Assembly (NCBI GenBank): GCA_028282095.1
Contig: JANQIP010000159.1
Location: forward strand, 1 to 64,000
Reading direction: 5' to 3'
From: Xanthobacteraceae bacterium
GTDB taxonomy: Bacteria > Pseudomonadota > Alphaproteobacteria > Rhizobiales > Xanthobacteraceae
DNA: 64,000 nt
The position numbers were made by a program, and so were the translations under genes. This document shows, in pieces, positions 56,863-64,000 of the stretch. Position 1 is the stretch's first letter. The number at the start of each line of letters is the position of its first letter. Under the pieces are notes generated by a model. The model worked only from the letters and a program-made list of their open reading frames with translations. It searched no databases and was not told the origin of the DNA.

Positions 56863-56934
56863 CGTTGCGCCGACTTGCGCGAGTGCCGACGTTGCGCGTG
56901 ACCGTGTTCCGGCCGTGACGAGAAAGAAACCGAG

Positions 56935-57840
56935 ATGATCCGCAAACTCGTGATCGCCGCGGTGCTGGTCGTTGCCGTCGCGCTCGGGGCATTCTGGGTT
57001 TTGACCATTCCGAAGCGCATGCCGGCGAGCGCGATTGAGGGCGGCACGCCCGATCTCGCCAACGGCCGTACGATGTTCCTGGCCGGCAACTGTGCCTCCT
57101 GTCACGCCGCGTCGCGCGAGGAACGCACGAAGCTCGGCGGTGGCGTCGCCCTGCGCTCGCCCTTCGGCACGTTTTACGGCCCCAACATTTCCCCGCATCC
57201 GACTGACGGTATCGGCCGCTGGAGCGAGGCCGATTTCGTAACGGCGATGTGGGACGGCACCTCGCCCGACGATCGCCATTACTATCCGGCGTTTCCCTAC
57301 ACCTTCTTTCAGCGCATGCGGCAAACCGATTTGCGCGACCTTTTTGCTTATCTCAAGACGCTGCCGCCGGTCGCGGGCAAGGCGCCGGCCGACGAGATCG
57401 CCTTCCCATTCAATATCCGTCGTGGCGTCGGCCTGTGGAAGCTGCTCTATCTCGACGGCAAACGCTTCCAACCCGACCCGGCGCGGTCGGCGCAATGGAA
57501 CCGCGGCGCCTATCTCGTCAACGGACCGGCCCATTGCGCGGCATGCCACAGCCCACGGGATTGGCTCGGCGGCATCATTGAATCGCAACGCTTCGCCGGC
57601 GGCCCCGATCCCGAGGGCAAGGGCTGGGTTCCGAACATCACCCAGAAAGGCCTCGCCGACTGGACGGAGGACGACATCGACTTCATGCTGGAGACGGGCG
57701 ACCTGCCGGACGGCGACTCGGTCGGCGGCAGCATGCGTGAGATCATCCGCAACACCTCGAAGCTTTCCCCCGAGGATCGCACCGCGATGGCGGTGTATCT
57801 CAAATCGCTACCACCGGTCGACGGCCCGCGGCGCAATTAA
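56935..57840 (+). CDS. Di-haem c-type cytochrome (dehydrogenase electron-transfer subunit type)
   Basis: Two CxxCH sites (NCASCHAAS; HCAACHSPR), N-terminal signal/TM segment. Confidence 0.93.
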   Translation: MIRKLVIAAVLVVAVALGAFWVLTIPKRMPASAIEGGTPDLANGRTMFLAGNCASCHAASREERTKLGGGVALRSPFGTFYGPNISPHPTDGIGRWSEADFVTAMWDGTSPDDRHYYPAFPYTFFQRMRQTDLRDLFAYLKTLPPVAGKAPADEIAFPFNIRRGVGLWKLLYLDGKRFQPDPARSAQWNRGAYLVNGPAHCAACHSPRDWLGGIIESQRFAGGPDPEGKGWVPNITQKGLADWTEDDIDFMLETGDLPDGDSVGGSMREIIRNTSKLSPEDRTAMAVYLKSLPPVDGPRRN

Positions 57841-57934
57841 CTCTCGTGGAGCAGTGCCCATAGGATGGGCATGCCAAGCATGCGCGTCCATGCGCGGCGT
57901 TCTGTTGACATTGGAGACGGTCGCACCGCTATCG

Positions 57935-58420
57935 TCAGGATGAAGGTTCCGCCGCGACCGCGCTCCTGTCGACCCCGTAGACCTGATTGGCGCGTTGCTC
58001 GAAAGCGTGGGCGAAGCGACGGAAGGCGGCGTCGAACACCGCGCCCATCAGTGTGCTCAGAATGCGGCTCCTGAACTCGTATTTGATGAAGAACTCGACC
58101 TCGCTCGACACCTCGCCGAGCGGGCGAAACGACCAGCGATTGGCCAAGACGTGAAGCGGCCCGTCGAGATACTCGACCGTGATCCACAATCCCGGCCGGT
58201 TCATGGTGACTTTCGTCGTGAAGTCCTCGTGGAACATCTTGTAGGCGACCGTCATCCGCGCGGTCGCGATCGAGACGCCGTCGCCGATGATGTTTTGCCC
58301 GCGCACGCGCATGGCCTTGCAGAGCGGAACGAATTCCGGGTAGCTCTCCATGTCCGCCACGAGGTCGAACATGTCCTCCGCGGGATGGGCTACGCGACGC
58401 TTGGCCTTGAACTGCTGCAT
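57935..58420 (-). CDS. RatA/COQ10 family START-like protein (coenzyme Q-binding)
   Basis: HPAEDMFDLVADMESYPEFVPLCKAMRV; downstream of lipA. Confidence 0.92.
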   Translation of the reverse strand: MQQFKAKRRVAHPAEDMFDLVADMESYPEFVPLCKAMRVRGQNIIGDGVSIATARMTVAYKMFHEDFTTKVTMNRPGLWITVEYLDGPLHVLANRWSFRPLGEVSSEVEFFIKYEFRSRILSTLMGAVFDAAFRRFAHAFEQRANQVYGVDRSAVAAEPSS

Positions 58421-58425
58421 CGCTG

Positions 58426-59382
58426 CTATCGCCGGCCGTCGCGCGCCGCTTTGAGGCGCTGGAAATCCTCGCCGGCATGGTGCGAGGAGCGGGTCAGGGG
58501 CGATGATGAGACCATCAAGAAACCCTTCGCGTAAGCAATGCTCTCGTAAGATGCAAACTCCTCCGGCGGGACATAGCGCGCCACCGGGTGGTGCTTGCGG
58601 GTCGGCTGCAGATATTGCCCGATCGTGAGGAAATCGACCTCGGCCGAGCGCAGATCGTCCATCACCTGAAGCACTTCGTTGCGCGTCTCGCCGAGCCCCA
58701 GCATGATGCCGGACTTGGTGAACATCGATGGATCGATGTCCTTGACCTGCTGCAGGAGCCGCAGCGAGTGGAAATACCGCGCACCCGGCCGAACCGTGAG
58801 ATAGAGCGAGGGCACCGTCTCGAGATTATGGTTGAAAACGTCGGGCCGGGCGGCCGCGACCGTCGCCACCGCACCCGGCTTGCGCAGGAAATCGGGTGTC
58901 AGCACCTCGATCGTGCTTTCCGGCAACCCCGCCCGGATCGCCGCGATCACGGCCGCGAAATGCGCGGCCCCGCCGTCGGCCAGGTCGTCGCGGTCGACCG
59001 AGGTCACGACGATATGGGCAAGGCCGAGACGGAAGCTCGCTTCGGCAACGCGCGCCGGCTCGGCCGGATCAAGCGGGGAAGGAAGCCCGGTCTTGACATT
59101 GCAGAAGGCGCAGGCCCGCGTGCACACATCCCCCATGATCATGAAGGTGGCGTGCTTCTTCGCCCAGCACTCGCCGATATTGGGGCAGCCGGCCTCCTCG
59201 CACACCGTGTGGAGCCCGTGCTCCCGCACGACCCCATGGGTTTCGCCAAACCCCTTGGAGACCGACGTTTTCACCCGGATCCAGGCGGGCTTGGGCAGCA
59301 ACGGCGCATCGGGCCGGCGCGCCTTTTCCGGGTGACGCGGCCGCGCCGGCGGGGCATTGACGGTATCGAGCACAACGACCAT
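58426..59382 (-). CDS. lipA: Lipoyl synthase
   Basis: [39 protein letters not shown]; radical SAM cysteines. Confidence 0.97.
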   Translation of the reverse strand: MVVVLDTVNAPPARPRHPEKARRPDAPLLPKPAWIRVKTSVSKGFGETHGVVREHGLHTVCEEAGCPNIGECWAKKHATFMIMGDVCTRACAFCNVKTGLPSPLDPAEPARVAEASFRLGLAHIVVTSVDRDDLADGGAAHFAAVIAAIRAGLPESTIEVLTPDFLRKPGAVATVAAARPDVFNHNLETVPSLYLTVRPGARYFHSLRLLQQVKDIDPSMFTKSGIMLGLGETRNEVLQVMDDLRSAEVDFLTIGQYLQPTRKHHPVARYVPPEEFASYESIAYAKGFLMVSSSPLTRSSHHAGEDFQRLKAARDGRR

Positions 59383-59529
59383 GGCTAGCTGACCCTAATC
59401 GACTTGGTCTACTTACGCATGCGGGCATGCCGCCGCAAGGCGGCAATTGTCCCCTCCCGCCTTCAAACACCTGAAAACCCGCCCGAAATCGATTAGCATG
59501 CGTCGACGCTGCAACGAGATCTTCCGCGC

Positions 59530-60990
59530 ATGACCCACCCGCCTATTACGCGTCTGGATTTCCTCGGTTATCTGCGCTGCCCGGCGCTCTATGTGATGAT
59601 CGCATTGATGGTGACGGAGGCGCTGTTCTCCGCACTCACGACCTGGCTCATCATCAAGACCGGCCGCGACATCGTCCATGGCGAGTTCGTCGCGGAAAAC
59701 CTGATCTGGATCCTGGCCACACAATCGGGTGTCTACATCGCGAGCGCGGCGAGCTGGTATTTTGCCGAGCGCGCCGGGTTTCACGCTTTTGGACAGTACA
59801 TGTTGCGCTTCGCCGGCGAAAACCACGCGCAGACCAGGCTTCTCTCCGACCGGCAGGCGCGCAAGCGCATCGAGCCGTTTCTGACCGGAACGACGTTTCG
59901 CAGCGTTTTCGGCTTTGTCCGCGAGATCGAGGATCAGCTCAGGCTGTTCCTTGGTCTCCTCTTCAACGCGGCCGTCCTGGGCCTTGAAATCGATGCCGGC
60001 CTGCCGGCCGCCTATGCCGCGACATTCGTCATCCTGATGGTGATCCAGTGGGCGGTGCGGCGGCGTCTCGCCAATATCTGTCTCGACAGGCAGCACCAGA
60101 ACAGCCGCGTCGCCGCCTGTGGTTACGGCGCCTGGGATAATGTTCTCACCGGCAACCAGTACAATTGGCGGCTATGGCTCGATGAGTTCAAGCGCACGGT
60201 CCGCGACTGCTCCCGCGCCCAGGTCAGGGCCACGATGGCGCGCCAGAGCCTGAGCGCGCTGGGCGGCATTGCCGGGCTCGCGATCGTGTTCTCGACCGTG
60301 ACCTTCGTTGCCTTCAACAATTTGGGCGACATCGCGTTGCTGGTCGGGCTCGCCACGACCTTGCCGCGCCAGATCGTGATGATCAACGCTGTCCATGAAC
60401 TGACCGCGGGCTGGAACGACGTGCTGGCGCTGTGGACTCGCTTGGGCAGCGTCGTGAACAGCATGCGACCACAGCCCGATCCGAATGTCGACAAGCGTAT
60501 CAAGTTTGACCGTCTGGTGCTGCGCGAGGAGGATCGCGCCAGCGTATGCTCGTCGGTCGAAGAGGCGGTGCGGCTCGTGCTCGCAAGGCCGCGCGGGCGC
60601 GTGCTCGTGCGCGGCGGCAACGGGACCGGAAAATCGACGCTGCTCGCCGCGCTCAAGGCCGAGATCAAGGACCGCGCCTATTATTGGCCGAGCACCGATC
60701 GCCTTGCCTTTCGATGCGTCCCCACGGCGGGCCCTGATGATCCTGGCGCGCTCAATGACGACGAGGACGAACCTCGCCCGCGTCCGCCGAAGCATGCCGG
60801 CATATCCGCGGGCGAGCGTCAGTTGAAGTCGCTGGAGGAGATCGTCCAGCATACCGATGCCCAAGTCTATCTGCTCGACGAATGGGATGCCCATCTCGAC
60901 CCTGCCGACCGGGCGATGGCCGACTCTCTAGTCGACGTGCTTGCGCAGCGGGCGCGCGTCGTTGAGATCGCCCGCCGGGATGGGCCTTAG
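59530..60990 (+). CDS. ABC transporter-like protein: TM domain fused to a divergent, short nucleotide-binding domain
   Basis: N-terminal TM region; Walker A VRGGNGTGKSTLL; signature-like ISAGERQL; Walker B VYLLDEWDAHLDP. Confidence 0.75.
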   Translation: MTHPPITRLDFLGYLRCPALYVMIALMVTEALFSALTTWLIIKTGRDIVHGEFVAENLIWILATQSGVYIASAASWYFAERAGFHAFGQYMLRFAGENHAQTRLLSDRQARKRIEPFLTGTTFRSVFGFVREIEDQLRLFLGLLFNAAVLGLEIDAGLPAAYAATFVILMVIQWAVRRRLANICLDRQHQNSRVAACGYGAWDNVLTGNQYNWRLWLDEFKRTVRDCSRAQVRATMARQSLSALGGIAGLAIVFSTVTFVAFNNLGDIALLVGLATTLPRQIVMINAVHELTAGWNDVLALWTRLGSVVNSMRPQPDPNVDKRIKFDRLVLREEDRASVCSSVEEAVRLVLARPRGRVLVRGGNGTGKSTLLAALKAEIKDRAYYWPSTDRLAFRCVPTAGPDDPGALNDDEDEPRPRPPKHAGISAGERQLKSLEEIVQHTDAQVYLLDEWDAHLDPADRAMADSLVDVLAQRARVVEIARRDGP

Positions 60991-61070
60991 AGCATGATCC
61001 CGGAAGCTAGTTTCTTTTGTTTCTTCGCATGATCGTCCGAAAATTCCGCCAGTTTTTCGGGATCATCGCA
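60989..61070. repeat. RIME-like repeat (degenerate)
   Basis: AGAGCATGATCCCGGAAGC...GCATGATCGTCCGAAAATTCCGCCAGTTTTTCGGGATCATC. Confidence 0.7.
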
Positions 61071-61395
61071 GCCGCATTGTAGCGCGGACGGGAGTCTTTC
61101 GTCCCGCCGCGCATGGCTTGCGCGTCGGCGCACCGGCGCTTCTCGGCGTCCGACGATCTTGTGCGCCGTTGCGCTTGGTCCCGCCACCGTCCCGCGATGC
61201 GAGTCCTGCTTCGAGCATGCGCGCGAGTTCCTGGATCTCGCTATCGTCGATCCCATGGATCCGCATCTGCAAGTCGAGCTTCGCCATGCCGAGCAGCCGC
61301 GCCGTGTCGGTGAAACCGCAGGCCGTCGTCACGCCGATGTAACGGTCGAGCGTCCGCAGCATGGCGTCGAACTGGTCCGTCAGGTCTGGTTCCAT
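61063..61395 (-). CDS. Small hypothetical protein with basic C-terminal tail
   Basis: MEPDLTDQFDAMLRTLDRYIGVTTACGFTDTARLLGMAKLDLQMRIHGIDDSEIQELARMLEAGL; overlaps end of isochorismatase ORF, suggesting translational coupling. Confidence 0.65.
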   Translation of the reverse strand: MEPDLTDQFDAMLRTLDRYIGVTTACGFTDTARLLGMAKLDLQMRIHGIDDSEIQELARMLEAGLASRDGGGTKRNGAQDRRTPRSAGAPTRKPCAAGRKTPVRATMRLR

Positions 61396-61988
61396 AAGTG
61401 TTCCCCCCTCGGATCGGGCCTGCCCGATGTCATCGCAATCCAGGTCTTCGTTTCCATCACCTCGCCATAGAGGCTGATCACCCGCGTAATCGCGCGATGG
61501 ATCTCCGGCCCTGTGAGGTCCTCGCAGGCGTGGCTCGCTGAGGCATCGGCAAGATAGACAAACCGTTGATTGCGATGAAACGCCTCGACCGCGGTCGACA
61601 GGCAGGCTGCTTCGCCCGCGAATCCGGCGATCACGAAGTCCCCGCCTCCCAGCGCCATGACCTCGGAAAAATGCGAACTCGCATAACACGACGGGCGGTC
61701 GCGCTCGAACACCATGTCAAGTCCGGTGGGCTCGAAACCGTCGATCCACCGCGAGAAGCGCGTTGCCGGATTGAAGACATGCGAGTGCCCGATCCAGCGA
61801 ACAAAGGCCACCGGAAAACCCATCATCCTCGCATGGGACAATGCGGCGCGGCAGTTTGCAAGTGCTTCGGCGGCATTCGGGATCGCCAATATGCGGGTGT
61901 CGGCGATATGTTCCTGCTGAAGGTCGACCAGCACCAGCGTCGGAATTCGACTGGGCTCCGCATAGGGGCGGAACGCGATCACGCTCAC
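61380..61988 (-). CDS. Isochorismatase-family cysteine hydrolase
   Basis: TLVLVDLQQEHI; FVRWIGHSHVF; FVIAGFAGEAACLSTAVEAFHRNQRFVYLADASASH. Confidence 0.85.
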   Translation of the reverse strand: MSVIAFRPYAEPSRIPTLVLVDLQQEHIADTRILAIPNAAEALANCRAALSHARMMGFPVAFVRWIGHSHVFNPATRFSRWIDGFEPTGLDMVFERDRPSCYASSHFSEVMALGGGDFVIAGFAGEAACLSTAVEAFHRNQRFVYLADASASHACEDLTGPEIHRAITRVISLYGEVMETKTWIAMTSGRPDPRGEHLWNQT

Positions 61989-63244
61989 CGCGCTCTCCCC
62001 GTCGGCCGTGTCACCGGGCGTGCACTCGATTTCTCCAATACGCCCGGCCGATGCCAGCGCCCTTCCGGTCGCACGATGACATAAGGATCGACGCCGATCG
62101 CGACGGCATCCGCCTTGGGCTCGGCATCCATCATCATCTCGACATAGTCGAAGTCGGAGAAGACGAACTCGCGAGCACCGGAAAACACGCTAAAGCCGAA
62201 CCGCGACCAGAACGGCACCAGCCTTTTCTGCGCATGCCCGTAAATCTTGCCGTATCCTTTGGCGCGACAGAGCTCGATTGCGGCATGGACGAGATAGGCC
62301 GCAACCTGCGCATTGCGGAATTCGTGCCGCACGGCGAGCCGTTCGATCTTGGCAAAATCGGCGAAATACCTTATGCGCAGGCTGCCTCCCGGCTCGTCCC
62401 CGACATAGCCGATCAGGTGAACCGCAGAAAAATCATTACCGTCGAATTCCTCGGAATAAGGACAGTCCTGCTCGGCCAGAAACACGGCGCTGCGAATGCT
62501 GATTGCCTTCATGAGATCGTCGAGGCCGCGCGCGACGGTCACCGTGACGGCGTCAGGCGCCTTGACGGTTCCGTGGGTATCGTAGCTTGGCGCCTCCGCC
62601 CATCGGTTGGAGCGACGGAACACATGCAGGTTGGGCGCATCGTCCTCATTTCCAGAAGAAAGTTGCGAGAAACCGAGCGTCTCAAGGAACCGCGCACCGT
62701 CCTCGGTCGCAGGGCGGGCATAAATATCTACATCTTGATAAAGCGGAGTCCCAAGCTTTTCGAACACCAGCGCAATGCCGGCCGCAAGCGAACCGCGCGC
62801 CTGCAAGGCCCAAACGTAAATGGCCGCCGGCTTGCTGTTCTGCGTGCAAATTGCGTTCAGATCGGGATCGGTCGGGTCCAGCGTCCCGCGCGTCAGGTCG
62901 CCAAACCCTTTCTCATCGAGCATCAGAAAGGCGACAAAACCCTCGGCATGCGGATCAAGCGCATCATAACGGTCCTTGCGCGCAATCGCCCATATGCTGT
63001 CGGGATTGGCCGACGCCACGCGACGGACGACCTCGGCGCTGGTCGCGGTGGAGATATCGCGGCGCGCCTGCGTCACAATTTCGCTGAGCGTCCGGCCGCT
63101 TGGCGTGAACACAACCACACGTTTGCCGAAGTGCTCAAGATCGAGTTGAGCCAAGGGATGCTGTCTGCGCCTCCCTGGCAGGCCGGTCGACGGGACCGCC
63201 CCCCGGAAACGTAGATCGTGCACCGTCATGGCTATTTCCTTCAC
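61985..63244 (-). CDS. GNAT-family acetyltransferase, probably two GNAT domains
   Basis: IRSAVFLAEQDCPYSEEFDGNDFSAVHLIGYVGDEPGGSLRIRYFADFAKIERLAVRHEFRNAQVAAYLVHAAIELCRAKGYGKIYGHAQKRLVPFWSRFGF. Confidence 0.8.
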   Translation of the reverse strand: MKEIAMTVHDLRFRGAVPSTGLPGRRRQHPLAQLDLEHFGKRVVVFTPSGRTLSEIVTQARRDISTATSAEVVRRVASANPDSIWAIARKDRYDALDPHAEGFVAFLMLDEKGFGDLTRGTLDPTDPDLNAICTQNSKPAAIYVWALQARGSLAAGIALVFEKLGTPLYQDVDIYARPATEDGARFLETLGFSQLSSGNEDDAPNLHVFRRSNRWAEAPSYDTHGTVKAPDAVTVTVARGLDDLMKAISIRSAVFLAEQDCPYSEEFDGNDFSAVHLIGYVGDEPGGSLRIRYFADFAKIERLAVRHEFRNAQVAAYLVHAAIELCRAKGYGKIYGHAQKRLVPFWSRFGFSVFSGAREFVFSDFDYVEMMMDAEPKADAVAIGVDPYVIVRPEGRWHRPGVLEKSSARPVTRPTGRAR

Positions 63245-63296
63245 GTAATGCTTGAGCCATACTCGGTATCATTATAGAGAAGCGTTGAGCGTCCGT

Positions 63297-64000
63297 ATGG
63301 AACCTGCGCAGAAACGGGGTGTTCCACCAGAGGAACACAAGATTCGAAACCAAGATGCTGCCATCGATTGGAACGGTGTGCGGATATTCTTGGAGGTCGT
63401 TCGCAATGGCAGCTTTCGATCGGCTGCGGAGAAACTCGGCCAATCCATTAACCTCGTCCGCCGGCGGGTCGACGAGCTCGAATACGCACTGGGGTTCCCG
63501 CTGCTGACCCGCCATGTTGACGGCGTGCGCCTGACCTCGGAGGGCCAGAAGATACTCGTAGCCGCGGAAGACATGGAGCGCGCGACCTTCGCGCTGCGGC
63601 GCGTGCGTGATCGGGCCGATAAAACGATCTCCGGCGAGGTGCGGCTGGCCGTAACCGAGGGACTCGGCACTTTCTGGATTATCCCCCGCCTGGTCGAACT
63701 CCAAAGAGCCTATCCGCGTTTACTTATTGATATGCGGTGTGCCATGGAATCGGCCGATGTCTTAAGAATGGAGGCCGATGCCTGCGTCCAACTAACGCGG
63801 CCGACGGCGAGCGAGTTAAAAGTCGTCAAGCTCGGGCGACTCCACGTTATGCCCTTTGCGGCACAGTCTTATATAGACACTTTCGGCACTCCGAGATCCT
63901 TCGAGGAATTGCTGCAGCACAAAATCGTGCTGCAGGTTGCCGAGCAAGTCTCTTCTCAAACCGAGTATGATCGGCTATTCCCTGGTGTGCCGCAGCCTGG
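63297..64000 (+). CDS. LysR-family transcriptional regulator, truncated by window end
   Basis: Open frame to window end (absent from ORF track): MEPAQKRGVPPEEHKIRNQDAAIDWNGVRIFLEVVRNGSFRSAAEKLGQSINLVRRRVDELEYALGFPLLTRHVDGVRLTSEGQKIL. Confidence 0.88.
   Translation, partial: MEPAQKRGVPPEEHKIRNQDAAIDWNGVRIFLEVVRNGSFRSAAEKLGQSINLVRRRVDELEYALGFPLLTRHVDGVRLTSEGQKILVAAEDMERATFALRRVRDRADKTISGEVRLAVTEGLGTFWIIPRLVELQRAYPRLLIDMRCAMESADVLRMEADACVQLTRPTASELKVVKLGRLHVMPFAAQSYIDTFGTPRSFEELLQHKIVLQVAEQVSSQTEYDRLFPGVPQP

Overview
64-kb window of a GC-rich chromosome. Gene content and repeats look like Hyphomicrobiales/Rhizobiales Alphaproteobacteria, but no rRNA or tRNA was recognised, so taxonomy is inference. 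Most of the window is ordinary chromosomal coding sequence: Omp25/31-like porin, CoxE-like VWA protein, GDSL hydrolase, ferredoxin and its reductase, Hpt protein, MlaDEF transporter, enolase-superfamily epimerase, thiMED, S10 peptidase, feruloyl-CoA synthase/acyl-CoA dehydrogenase/MarR, modABC, M20 peptidase, Gfo/Idh/MocA oxidoreductase, MurJ, HtrA-like protease, RND pump, Mo-hydroxylase large subunit plus cytochromes, RatA/COQ10, LipA, ABC protein, isochorismatase/GNAT/LysR. The most notable items are: (1) a 2497-aa membrane-anchored protein made of very many 22-aa repeats in unbroken register, resembling the Agrobacterium Growth Pole Ring protein GPR/RgsE; (2) a putative phosphate-starvation lipid-remodelling locus (pmtA, plcP-like phosphoesterase, GT21 glycosyltransferase) with a near-consensus PHO box between the divergent genes; (3) dense intergenic mosaic repeats, including RIME-like ~100-bp two-palindrome elements with AGAGC/GCTCT ends. 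One of these is nested inside another repeat family, one is translated in frame inside a signal-peptide region, and several supply or abut stop and start codons; (4) a divergent TPP-riboswitch-like element before a TTG-started thiM; (5) a tandem hairpin satellite separating modA from modBC.
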